Source: Bacteroidales bacterium | GTDB taxonomy: Bacteria; Bacteroidota; Bacteroidia; Bacteroidales; WCHB1-69 | Length of the DNA: 43,209 bases | Direction: 5' to 3' | NCBI GenBank assembly: GCA_017964255.1 | Contig: JAGCSI010000058.1 | Location: 1-43,209 of the forward strand | Shown: piece by piece, positions 1 to 7,494 of the stretch | Layout of the letters: each line of letters opens with the position of its first letter | How positions within the stretch are numbered: position 1 is the stretch's first letter | Translations under genes and position numbers: made by a program | Notes under the pieces: generated by a model | What the model was told of the DNA's origin: nothing | What the model saw: only the letters and a program-made list of their open reading frames with translations | Database searches by the model: none

Positions 1-201
1 ATCGCCAGCGAACTGTATCCCGAAAAAGCCAAAATCGGCAAGCAGATGACCTACGCCAACGCCAAAGCCGTTCCTTTTGTCATCATGGCCGGTGCCGACG
101 AAATGGCAGAGAATGTTTATACGCTGAAAGATATGAACAGCGGTGAGCAGAAGAAGCTGGGAATTGAAGAGATTCGGGAGATTATTGCAGCTACGCTGTA
201 G
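1..201 (+). CDS. hisS: Histidine-tRNA ligase, C-terminal end (5' part outside window)
   Basis: Frame 1 is open from the first base and ends with TAG at 199-201, giving the last 66 residues of a protein. The sequence has the pattern of the HisRS anticodon-binding domain: KQMTYANAKAVPFVIMAGAD followed by a tail with YTLKDMNSGEQ. In HisRS this alpha/beta domain recognises the histidine anticodon, while the catalytic core, not seen here, charges the tRNA with histidine. The gene ends normally and runs straight into a 7-bp repeat array (GGTTACA words) just after the stop. Only the family C-terminus is visible, so the call rests on this one domain. Confidence 0.85.
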   Translation: MASELYPEKAKIGKQMTYANAKAVPFVIMAGADEMAENVYTLKDMNSGEQKKLGIEEIREIIAATL

Positions 202-276
202 GTTGCAGGTTACAGGTTACAGGTTACAGAATTCAGAATTCAAAATTCAGAATCCAGAATTCAGAATCCAAAAATT
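202..276. repeat. Short tandem array: GGTTACA words then AATTCAR words
   Basis: Directly after hisS, a 7-bp word (GGTTACA and one variant) repeats about three times, then switches to AATTCAG/AATTCAA-type 7-bp words with point variants. It is the first of many arrays of this type in the window. No gene or promoter is recognisable in it. Confidence 0.85.
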
Positions 277-280
277 AAAG

Positions 281-358
281 CTCCCCTCGAGCGCAGCGAG
301 ACTCCCCTTGAAGGCGAAGCCTGAAACTCCCCTCGAGCACGAAGTACGAGACTCCCCC
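281..358. repeat. Three tandem CTCCCC units with different imperfect hairpins
   Basis: Units start at 281, 302 and 327, each with CTCCCC followed by a different self-complementary core: CTCG..CGAG, AGGC-GAA-GCCT and CTCG..CGAG. A last partial CTCCCC lies at 352-357. The flank is conserved while the core differs, as in small dispersed intergenic hairpins. Function unknown. Confidence 0.6.
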
Positions 359-479
359 TAAACACTAAACATTAACCTTCCTAACCTTTCTAACCCTCCT
401 AACCTTCTAACCTCTAAACACTAAAACCTAGAACCTAAACATTAGCACATTAGCACATTGATAAATAGCACATTAAAAA
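359..479. repeat. Short tandem array upstream of the DUF389 gene
   Basis: The stretch is made of ACTAAAC/ATTAACC 7-bp words, CTTCTAAC-type 8-bp words and TTAGCACA 8-bp words, all with point variants, up to the start codon at 480. No clear TAnnTTTG promoter box was found in it. Confidence 0.8.
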
Positions 480-1895
480 ATGTCCGAAGAACCCATCATC
501 GACAATGCCCCTGAAGGGCAAGGCAACAAGCGTCCTGCCAAATCCAAGTGGACCCAATGGGCGCGCAACCTGCTGGCCTGGCTGAAGAGAACCGTGCGTA
601 TCCATCAGGACACGGACTACGAATCCACGGTGAGCAGCATCGGCAGTGCCTTGGTTTTCAAGGGTGTCAATGTATGGATTCTCTTTTTTGCCATCATTGT
701 CGCTTCTGTCGGCCTAAACGTCAACTCGACAGCCGTCATCATCGGTGCCATGTTGATTTCCCCGCTGATGGGGCCCATCATGGGCATTGGCTTGTCCGTT
801 GGCATCAGCGACAAAGAGATGCTGCGCACCTCGTTGCGTAACTTGTTGGTCATGGTGATGATCAGTTTGGTGGCCTCCACGGCCTATTTCTTGCTGTCCC
901 CCTTGGGAGACGCACAATCCGAGTTGCTGGCGCGCACCCGCCCCACCATCTTCGACGTGCTCATCGCCTTCTTCGGTGGCGCCGCCGGTATTGTAGCCAC
1001 CTCGCGCAAGTCGCAGCCTTTCACCGTCATTTCCGGTGTGGCCATCGCCACTGCCTTGATGCCGCCTCTCTGTACCGCCGGCTACGGACTGGCTACCGCC
1101 CAGTTCAGATATTTCTTCGGAGCATTCTATCTGTTCTTTATCAACTCCTTCTTTATAGCCCTTGCCACCTTCTTAATTGTCAAGTATTTACAATTTCCTC
1201 AAAAGAAATATTTAGACCCTGTGAGAGCCAAAAGGGTGAAACGGTATATCACCATTTTTTCCATCATCGTAATGATTCCCAGCGTGATTATCGCCTTGCA
1301 TGTGGTACAGGAAAGCTCTTTCAATGCCTCAGCAAACCATTTCATTTCTGAAATACAGGAATCTCCCTATTTTGAGCATTCCCAACTCATTCATTCCAAG
1401 AAAGAATATAATTTCAAGCAACAAACCATCACCATGTCGGTGGTCGGAAAAGAAATCACTCCTGAGGAGATTAACCACATGCAGAGTCTGTTACGCAACC
1501 AATATGGATTGGAAAACACCACCTTGGTCATCAGGCAGGCCGACCAATTCTATTCTGTAAATGAAAACGAGGTGATAGAGAACATCTTGGAAAAGAAGGA
1601 ATTGCAAATTGAAGCGGCTCAACAACGAATCCTGCAACTGGAGGCGGAATTAGCAAAATTTAACGCTCACAATCAAGTGACAGCACAAGTGGCGAAGGAA
1701 ATCGCCGTGCAATATCCCAGCATCAAATCATTCGCAGTGGTGAACTTGGTATATACCAACACCAAAACGCTGAAGACCGATACCATCCCCACCCTTTTCA
1801 TTGAAAGCACCCAGAAACTCAGTCCCGAGCAGGAGCAAAACCTGCTGAAATGGCTTCGTGTCCGCCTGGAACAGCCAAAACTGCGATTACAGTAA
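480..1895 (+). CDS. DUF389 family membrane protein
   Basis: The 471-residue product has a hydrophilic N-terminus and then a conserved membrane domain at about residues 60-275, with the stretches GLNVNSTAVIIGAMLISPLM and GPIMGIGLSVGISDKEML that mark the DUF389/TIGR00341 family. Several strongly hydrophobic helices follow. The soluble C-terminal part includes a probable coiled coil at about 361-398 (ENILEKKELQIEAAQQRILQ). The biochemical role of the family is not settled, so no substrate is proposed. The start follows an A-rich stretch and is the only good start before the membrane domain. It stands between hisS and the biosynthetic cluster, separated from both by non-coding sequence, and is probably its own transcription unit. 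Confidence 0.85.
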   Translation: MSEEPIIDNAPEGQGNKRPAKSKWTQWARNLLAWLKRTVRIHQDTDYESTVSSIGSALVFKGVNVWILFFAIIVASVGLNVNSTAVIIGAMLISPLMGPIMGIGLSVGISDKEMLRTSLRNLLVMVMISLVASTAYFLLSPLGDAQSELLARTRPTIFDVLIAFFGGAAGIVATSRKSQPFTVISGVAIATALMPPLCTAGYGLATAQFRYFFGAFYLFFINSFFIALATFLIVKYLQFPQKKYLDPVRAKRVKRYITIFSIIVMIPSVIIALHVVQESSFNASANHFISEIQESPYFEHSQLIHSKKEYNFKQQTITMSVVGKEITPEEINHMQSLLRNQYGLENTTLVIRQADQFYSVNENEVIENILEKKELQIEAAQQRILQLEAELAKFNAHNQVTAQVAKEIAVQYPSIKSFAVVNLVYTNTKTLKTDTIPTLFIESTQKLSPEQEQNLLKWLRVRLEQPKLRLQ

Positions 1896-2053
1896 GATTT
1901 ACATAAAGGCACTGTGGCGACACAACATTACATTCACCTCTTACTGAAACGGTATTGTATTTGTAAATGCAAAAAAAGGAAATGTATTCGTCATACTTTA
2001 GAATGTCATATAAGTGACAAAAAGAAATGGTATGCTATTTCAAAAAAATTTTG

Positions 2054-2061
2054 TATTTTTG
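2054..2061 (+). promoter_or_regulatory. -7 promoter element TATTTTTG for the biosynthetic cluster
   Basis: TATTTTTG matches the Bacteroidota consensus TAnnTTTG and lies 22 bp before the ATG at 2084. No good TTTG -33 element is visible. It places the transcript start after 2061, which argues against an upstream ATG at 2027. Confidence 0.65.
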
Positions 2062-2083
2062 CATTTTTATAAAATATATAAAT

Positions 2084-2512
2084 ATGACACCGATCAATGC
2101 AGCGCCATACATTCCACAACGTCCCCCAGTGCTCATGGTGGACACTTTTTCAGAGTGTGACACTTCATTGATAATCACACAGTTCACAATTCCAGAAAAC
2201 CATATATTTGTGCAAAACGGACTACTCAGATCTGCCGGACTGGTTGAGAATATCGCTCAAACCTGTGCCACACGCATCGGTTGGCTGAACCGAGAAAAGC
2301 CCGTTAAAATCGGCGTTATCGGCAGTGTCAGCAATTTGGAAATCCTCAAATTTCCCGCTGCCGGACAAACACTGATTACCCGAGTGGATGTTCTATCAGA
2401 GATTTTTGAAGCTACCATAGTCCATGCGGAAATCAAGTGCGAAAGCGAAGTAATTGCCCACTGTGACATGAAGGTGTTTGTGTCGGACCAAAATGTAGCA
2501 ACAGCATCGTGA
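2084..2512 (+). CDS. FabZ-like hotdog dehydratase (3-hydroxyacyl-ACP dehydratase type)
   Basis: The 142-residue protein opens with IPQRPPVLMVD, like the FabA/FabZ N-terminal motif. The hotdog core has His40 (ENHIFVQNG) and Glu55 (GLVENIAQ) at the places of the FabZ catalytic pair, although the usual HFPG sequence is missing. It probably removes water from 3-hydroxyacyl-ACP to give an enoyl-ACP during polyene chain building. I chose the ATG at 2084 instead of 2027 because the promoter box lies between them. It is the first gene of the cluster and its stop overlaps the GTG start of the KS gene by 4 bases, so the two are likely translationally coupled. A second hotdog protein lies at 8149-8514. 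Confidence 0.8.
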   Translation: MTPINAAPYIPQRPPVLMVDTFSECDTSLIITQFTIPENHIFVQNGLLRSAGLVENIAQTCATRIGWLNREKPVKIGVIGSVSNLEILKFPAAGQTLITRVDVLSEIFEATIVHAEIKCESEVIAHCDMKVFVSDQNVATAS

Positions 2513-3675
2513 GAAACAAGTATCACATATATCAGAAAAGTCATTACATCATAAGTCCTCTTGGAAAGGGCAGTGTATGTAATTATAATACCATTTCCAT
2601 GGGGGAAAGTCATCTGCAATCCTACTCTGGATACTGGGGAATTCCCGAACCGTTTTTTGCCTCTATATTTGACGAAAATGACATTGACCTGCATCGGAGT
2701 TCCAGTCAAGGCCAAGCTTATAGCCGCTTCGAATCCATTGCGATTACCGCCGCGGAATCCGCTTTCCAAAGAGCTGAGATAAATCCCGATAGCAAGGATG
2801 TGCTTTTCATCATCTCCACCACCAAAGGGAATGTTGAACAATTGGAGAAATCCAAAAATCCGGATTCACAATCCGACGCTTACTTGTGGCATTCCGCACA
2901 AAGGATTGCGGGACATTTCCGTAATCCCAACACCCCTATTGTGGTCAGCAACGCCTGTATTTCAGGCTGTTCCGCCCAATTGACAGCTTTCAACATGCTG
3001 CAATACAACGATTTATACAAGCATGTTATCGTCATCGGCGCCGAAGTGCTGTCCAAATTCATCATTTCGGGATTCCAATCCTTCAAGGCCTTGTCTCCCG
3101 AACGCTGCAAACCCTTCGACGCCAACCGTTGTGGCTTGAACTTAGGCGAAGCCGCCGCTGCCATCATTTATAGCAAAAGCACCGAAACTGAAAGTCTGCC
3201 TGACGACACCATCATCATGGAAGCAGGAGCGGTGTGCAACGATGCCAACCATATCTCCGGTCCCTCACGCACTGGCGAAGGCCTGTTACGAGCCATCCAT
3301 AAAGTCACCGAAGATTTTGATACCAACCGCATCGCTTTTATCAATGCCCATGGCACCGCCACCCTTTACAACGACGATATGGAGTCAGTAGCCATCAACA
3401 GGGCGGGTTTACAAGACATTCCTGTGAACAGTCTCAAAGGCTATTACGGACATACCCTAGGGGCTGCCGGCGTAATGGAAGTGATTCTTTCTTCCATCGC
3501 CCTGCAAAATCACAACGTACTCCGCAGTTTGGGCACCGAGAATCCCGGCACAGCAATGCCTCTCAATGTATGCATGCAAAACAGCAACACCAATGGCGAC
3601 GCCTTCCTGAAACTGATCTCCGGTTTCGGAGGCAGCAACGCCGCCTTATTATTCACCTTAAATCAGCACCGCTAA
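2509..3675 (+). CDS. Beta-ketoacyl-ACP synthase (FabF-type KS), catalytic triad intact
   Basis: The 388-residue protein is a full-length condensing enzyme of the FabB/FabF type. The active-site Cys150 is in SNACISGCSAQ, His281 in INAHGTATLYNDD and Lys310/His315 in SLKGYYGHTLGAAG, with the C-terminal GFGGSN loop also present. The Cys-His-His set means it should catalyse decarboxylative condensation of malonyl-ACP with an acyl primer. The start is a GTG overlapping the preceding stop, and its TAA overlaps the ATG of the next gene by one base. Such overlaps fit a single operon. It could be the initiating or an auxiliary KS beside the KS-CLF fusion at 4627. Confidence 0.88.
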   Translation: MRNKYHIYQKSHYIISPLGKGSVCNYNTISMGESHLQSYSGYWGIPEPFFASIFDENDIDLHRSSSQGQAYSRFESIAITAAESAFQRAEINPDSKDVLFIISTTKGNVEQLEKSKNPDSQSDAYLWHSAQRIAGHFRNPNTPIVVSNACISGCSAQLTAFNMLQYNDLYKHVIVIGAEVLSKFIISGFQSFKALSPERCKPFDANRCGLNLGEAAAAIIYSKSTETESLPDDTIIMEAGAVCNDANHISGPSRTGEGLLRAIHKVTEDFDTNRIAFINAHGTATLYNDDMESVAINRAGLQDIPVNSLKGYYGHTLGAAGVMEVILSSIALQNHNVLRSLGTENPGTAMPLNVCMQNSNTNGDAFLKLISGFGGSNAALLFTLNQHR

Positions 3676-4280
3676 TGGAACAGTTATTCGACGTCGTTGC
3701 CACCTGTCGCATTTCTGACAAAGAAGTGCTGGTGAACCAAGAAAGCATACTGTATCATAGTCGAGAAAACGAACAAGACTGGTTGTCAACCATTTACCAC
3801 CATATTGGACTGCAATACCCCAAATTCTTCAAGATGGACAGGCTTTGCAAGGCCGGCATTTTGGGAGCGGAGCTTCTGCTGAAGGACTATACCTACGACC
3901 ACGAAACGGTCAAGGACGACTGGGGTATCATTCTGATGAATGCAGCCTCTTCGCTGGATAACGACCGTCACTACCAAGAGACCATTTCGGAGGATAACTA
4001 CTACCCCAGTCCTGCGGTTTTTGTATACACTTTGGCCAACATTGTGACAGGCGAGATTGCCATCCGGTACAAAATCGGTGGCGAAAGCTCTTTTTATGTC
4101 ATGCCAGATTTCGACGAGGAACTCATGAGAGAACTGCTTGTCCAAGCCTTTAACGCTGATCCAAAACTCACCCACATCCTCTATGGATGGGCAAATGTTG
4201 ACCAAGACCAGTACGATGTGAGAATGTTTTTTTGCAAGAGACGTGGAAACATAAAGACTTCAATAAACAATCCGTCTTAA
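3675..4280 (+). CDS. KS-like N-terminal-domain protein without catalytic cysteine
   Basis: The 201-residue protein looks like only the N-terminal half of a ketosynthase, as in the ketoacyl-synt_2 (PF13723) type proteins of polyene clusters. The region PSPAVFVYTLANIVTGEIAI followed by RYKIGGESSFYVM resembles the KS segment leading to the nucleophilic elbow, but no cysteine stands where the active site would be. No C-terminal His motifs exist. A non-catalytic partner or scaffold role for a KS is an inference. The start is the ATG in TAATG that overlaps the upstream stop; a longer version from 3570 would lie inside the KS gene. Its last codons run into an 8-bp CGTCTTAA array. Confidence 0.7.
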   Translation: MEQLFDVVATCRISDKEVLVNQESILYHSRENEQDWLSTIYHHIGLQYPKFFKMDRLCKAGILGAELLLKDYTYDHETVKDDWGIILMNAASSLDNDRHYQETISEDNYYPSPAVFVYTLANIVTGEIAIRYKIGGESSFYVMPDFDEELMRELLVQAFNADPKLTHILYGWANVDQDQYDVRMFFCKRRGNIKTSINNPS

Positions 4281-4333
4281 CGTCTTAACGCCTAAACGCC
4301 TGAACGAATCAAACCATAAACCATAAATAACAA
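4273..4333. repeat. Short tandem array: CGTCTTAA 8-bp words
   Basis: CGTCTTAA repeats and drifts to CGCCTAAA and CGCCTGAA, followed by AAACCAT words, before the ACP gene. The array begins inside the last codons of the preceding gene and supplies its stop. The same word family returns at 13247-13281. Confidence 0.75.
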
Positions 4334-4365
4334 AACGCAAACTAAACAACAAAAATAAACAAAAC

Positions 4366-4623
4366 ATGGAAGAATTAATCTACAAATTGAAAGAAGAAAT
4401 CATTGATGTGTTGAATCTTGAAGGTATGAAACCTGAAGACATTGACGAGAACGCCCCTTTATTTGGTGAAGGTCTGGGATTAGACTCTATCGATGCTTTG
4501 GAATTGATTGTGTTATTGGAAAAGAACTATGGCATCAAGTTAAAAAATGCCAATGAGGGAAAAGAGATTTTCAAGTCCGTGCGTGTCATGGCTGATTATA
4601 TCAATGAACATAAAACAAAATAG
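4366..4623 (+). CDS. Acyl carrier protein
   Basis: The 85-residue acidic protein has the usual ACP length and the phosphopantetheine attachment motif GLGLDSIDALELIVLLE, with Ser41 as the likely modified residue. It would carry the growing acyl or polyene chain as a thioester for the KS and dehydratase proteins of the cluster. The ATG follows an A-rich leader. It is the only ACP gene in the window, and only 3 bases separate its stop from the KS-CLF fusion gene, suggesting coupled production of carrier and condensing enzyme. No phosphopantetheinyl transferase gene is seen here, so activation probably depends on one elsewhere in the genome. Confidence 0.92.
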   Translation: MEELIYKLKEEIIDVLNLEGMKPEDIDENAPLFGEGLGLDSIDALELIVLLEKNYGIKLKNANEGKEIFKSVRVMADYINEHKTK

Positions 4624-4626
4624 TAA

Positions 4627-6984
4627 ATGCCTAAAATAGTAGTCACCGGATTAGGCATTGTATCGGCATTGGGAGTAGGCAAAGAGGTAACTCTCCAACA
4701 TCTGCGTGCCGGAAAAACGGCTGTTGGCAAACTACACATACTCCAGACCAAGCATGATGAACTGCCAGCCGGCGAAGTGCCCCTTACCGATGAGGAGTTG
4801 AAGCAAGTAATCGGCCTGCCTGTCACTGAGGTTACCAACCGCACTACCCTTCTGGCTCGTGTGGCCCTCAAAGAAGCCTTGGCAGATGCCCGGATTACAC
4901 CGTCTGTCTGTGACAATATTGCACTGATATCCGGCAATACTGTCGGAGGAATGGAGAAGAGTGAGCTTTACTACCGTGATTTTCTTAACAATGACTCACG
5001 CAACGAGTATATCAGCATGCACGATTGCGGGGCCTGCACGGAAATGGTTGCCCAGGAATACCCTGGACAATTCAAGCTCACCAGCACCATCTCCACCGCA
5101 TGCTCATCCGCAGCGAATGCGGTGATTCTGGGAGCTAATCTTATCAAAGACGGCATGGCGGAAATCGCCGTGGTCGGTGGCACCGAATGTCTGTCGAAAT
5201 TCCACCTCAATGGTTTCAACAGCCTGATGATTCTGGACAACGAGCCCTGCAAACCTTTTGACGCTCAACGCAATGGCTTAAATCTGGGTGAGGGTGCCGC
5301 TTATCTGGTCATTGAGACCGAGGAATCCGCCCTGCGCCGCAATGTGCCCATCTTATGTGAGCTGAGCGGCTACGGCAACAGCTGCGATGCCTTCCACCAG
5401 ACCGCCACTTCCCCTAATGGAGAAGGCCCCTATCTCGCCATGTGCAAAGCACTGAAAAATAGCGGTTTGACAATAAACGACATCGACTATATCAACGCCC
5501 ATGGCACAGGCACCCCCAACAACGACGAGTGCGAAGGCATTGCCATGATGCGCATTTTTGGTGACAAGATGCCCCCAATATCCTCCACCAAAGCCTATAC
5601 TGGCCACACCACCAGCGCAGCTGGCAGCGTGGAGAGCGTCATCAGCATACTGGCCTTGCGGCACCAGTTTATTCCCGCCAACCTGCACTACCAAAGTGCC
5701 ATAGAAGGACACACTTTCAAACCCGTGACCGAAGTGATGGAAAATGTGTCCCTGAAACACGTGCTAACCAACTCCTTCGGTTTCGGCGGCAACGACTCGT
5801 CATGCATCTTTTCAGCATACAGGGAACAGGGAACAGAAGACAGAATTCAAAATTCAGAATTCAAAATTCAGAAAGCAGAGGAGACCGCTCATAGCTCACA
5901 GCTCATAGCTCATAGCTCACGCCCGACATATATCCGCGCAGCCTCGCAGATTTCCTTGCAAGCCCCACTGAGCGAGCAATGGTTCGATGCGCCTGTGATT
6001 CCCGGCACGCTCAACTGTGACAGTCAGGAAGCCGACTACGCCCAGTTCATCAATCCCATGGCGGCACGACGCATGGGCAAGCTTTTCAAACGCGCCATCG
6101 CCACTGCGGTGGATGTGCTGCGCAAAGGCAACTGCGAGCAGGTGGACGCTATCGTCACCGGCACGGGTTTGGGCTGTATCGAGCATACTGAGAAGTTTCT
6201 GCATGCCATGTTAGAGAATGACGAGGAATGTTTGCCCCCGACCCATTTCATGCAGTCCACCCACAACACCATCAGCTCCCAGATGGCCTTGCACCTGAAA
6301 TGCCACGGCTACAACTGTACCTACTCGCATCGCGGCACCTCTTTCGACAGCAGCCTGTTGGATGTACTCTCCCAGATGCATCTTGGTGACATTCATACTG
6401 CGATGGTATGCGGTCACGAAGAAATGACGCCCAACTATTTCAAATTGTTAGGGAAGATAGGTTATTGGAAACAAGACAATTGCGACGAGGCTACACTGCG
6501 CCGCCACGATAGCAAAGGCTCCTTCTCTGGCAGTTGCTCGCTCAACCTGCTTTTGACAGACACTGCTTCAGCCGACAACCTCTGCGCTATCCGAGCCATG
6601 GAAATGCTGTATCAACCCGACAATGAACAACTGAAACGCTGTCTGCAGCAAATGTTACAAGGGCAAAATCTGACCATAGACGACCTTTCTGCCGTGGTGA
6701 TGGGACTCAGTGGCGACGAAAACAACGATGAAGTATATCTGAACTTTGCCCAACAGCAATGTGCCAATACCCCCATCGTTTGGTATAAGCATCTCTTCGG
6801 CGAATCTTACTGCGCTTCCGCTTTCGGTGTATATACCGGAGCCGTCATTCTGAAGAAACAGCGCATTCCCAATCATCTGATTTACAAAGGAGTGACAAAC
6901 GAAGGGAGCCCTGTCAAGCATGTTCTGGTTTACAATCATTTTCAAAATAAAGACCATTCCCTTATATTGTTATCATCATGTTAG
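4627..6984 (+). CDS. Fused ketosynthase and chain-length-factor-like protein
   Basis: The 785-residue product joins two thiolase-fold proteins. Residues 1-398 are a FabF-type KS with Cys159 (STACSSAANA), His292 (INAHGTGTPNND) and Lys322/His327 (TKAYTGHTTSAAG). Residues 435-785 are a degenerate KS: the nucleophile region reads TYSHRGTSFDSS with no Cys, and the GH of the second His motif is replaced (KHLFGESYCASAFG). In type II polyketide and aryl polyene systems such a pair is normally two subunits, KS and chain-length factor. Here both are in one chain. Residues 400-434 between them are encoded by 7-bp tandem words (AATTCAR, AGCTCAY) like those between genes elsewhere. No ATG lies near the start of the second half. 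The 3' end overlaps the next gene by 7 bases. Confidence 0.85.
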   Translation: MPKIVVTGLGIVSALGVGKEVTLQHLRAGKTAVGKLHILQTKHDELPAGEVPLTDEELKQVIGLPVTEVTNRTTLLARVALKEALADARITPSVCDNIALISGNTVGGMEKSELYYRDFLNNDSRNEYISMHDCGACTEMVAQEYPGQFKLTSTISTACSSAANAVILGANLIKDGMAEIAVVGGTECLSKFHLNGFNSLMILDNEPCKPFDAQRNGLNLGEGAAYLVIETEESALRRNVPILCELSGYGNSCDAFHQTATSPNGEGPYLAMCKALKNSGLTINDIDYINAHGTGTPNNDECEGIAMMRIFGDKMPPISSTKAYTGHTTSAAGSVESVISILALRHQFIPANLHYQSAIEGHTFKPVTEVMENVSLKHVLTNSFGFGGNDSSCIFSAYREQGTEDRIQNSEFKIQKAEETAHSSQLIAHSSRPTYIRAASQISLQAPLSEQWFDAPVIPGTLNCDSQEADYAQFINPMAARRMGKLFKRAIATAVDVLRKGNCEQVDAIVTGTGLGCIEHTEKFLHAMLENDEECLPPTHFMQSTHNTISSQMALHLKCHGYNCTYSHRGTSFDSSLLDVLSQMHLGDIHTAMVCGHEEMTPNYFKLLGKIGYWKQDNCDEATLRRHDSKGSFSGSCSLNLLLTDTASADNLCAIRAMEMLYQPDNEQLKRCLQQMLQGQNLTIDDLSAVVMGLSGDENNDEVYLNFAQQQCANTPIVWYKHLFGESYCASAFGVYTGAVILKKQRIPNHLIYKGVTNEGSPVKHVLVYNHFQNKDHSLILLSSC
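5824..5920 (+). repeat. 7-bp tandem words translated as the KS-CLF linker
   Basis: Positions 5841-5873 are AATTCAA/AATTCAG words and 5887-5920 are AGCTCAT/AGCTCAC words. The same two families occur side by side in the intergenic array at 14793-14838. Codon 425 (5899-5901) is CAG, exactly where an AGCTCAT copy would have given an in-frame TAG. Confidence 0.85.
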
Positions 6985-7334
6985 TATTAATCCTCTTGAT
7001 TATAGTGCAGTCTATATTATTAGTGGCCGCACAATCGCTGCTGAAGATTTCCGTGCAGCTGTTTGGTGATTTCTCCTGGTCGTGGCAATATTTCAAGACC
7101 GTCTTCACCACCTGGCAGTTCGCCGCTTCCGGAGCTTGTGCGTTGACAGCCATGCTGGTATGGATGTACGTGCTGAAACACTACCAATTTAGCATCGCTT
7201 ACCCGCTGCTGTCCATCAGCTACATCATCGGGCTGTTAGCGGCCTACTTCATCTTCCATGAAGCAGTTCCGCTCACCCGCTGGATCGGGGTTTGCATTGT
7301 GATGGTGGGAGTATACCTTATAGCTAAGAGTTGA
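6978..7334 (+). CDS. Small DMT-superfamily (SMR/EamA-like) membrane protein
   Basis: The 118-residue protein is almost entirely hydrophobic, with about four transmembrane helices and the ending MVGVYLIAKS. The length and the pattern YPLLSISYIIGLLAAYFIFH match small multidrug-resistance-like or ArnE/ArnF-like members of the drug/metabolite transporter superfamily. Members often act as dimers and move lipid-linked or cationic molecules across the inner membrane. The gene overlaps the KS-CLF gene by 7 bases and so is part of the cluster; a flippase-like role for the product or a lipid-linked intermediate is inference. A 7-bp array starts at its stop codon. Confidence 0.75.
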   Translation: MLVLILLIIVQSILLVAAQSLLKISVQLFGDFSWSWQYFKTVFTTWQFAASGACALTAMLVWMYVLKHYQFSIAYPLLSISYIIGLLAAYFIFHEAVPLTRWIGVCIVMVGVYLIAKS

Positions 7335-7408
7335 AAACTGAAAACTGAAAGTTGAAAATTAGGGGTTAGGGATTAGGTTTTAGGAGTTAAGAATTTAAGA
7401 ATTAAGGG
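7331..7408. repeat. 7-bp array drifting from AAAACTG to GGGATTA words
   Basis: Successive 7-bp words read AAAACTG, AAAACTG, AAAGTTG, AAAATTA, GGGGTTA, GGGATTA, GGTTTTA, GGAGTTA, then AAGAATT-type words. The 7-base register is held while letters change step by step. Further on, a direct repeat GAGGGTTyAATATCAA lies at 7422-7437 and 7474-7489, just before the LolA-like gene. Confidence 0.85.
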
Positions 7409-7494
7409 TGATATCCTTGCGGAGGGTTCAATATCAAAAGATAAGACATAGCAAAACACAACATAGCCTCACAGAGGGTTTAATATCAATAAAA

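Noticed and set aside
143..361. Open frame of 72 codons overlapping the end of hisS
   Set aside because: It overlaps hisS in another frame and then translates the repeat array and the hairpin units; low-complexity Arg/Leu-rich product with no support.
2027..2083. Longer N-terminus of the first hotdog protein starting at 2027
   Set aside because: The promoter box TATTTTTG at 2054-2061 lies downstream of this ATG, and the added residues (FKKILYFCIFIKYIN) are not part of the hotdog fold.
2257..2841. Long open frame on the minus strand over the first hotdog and KS genes
   Set aside because: Antisense shadow of two well-supported enzymes; no promoter or family match.
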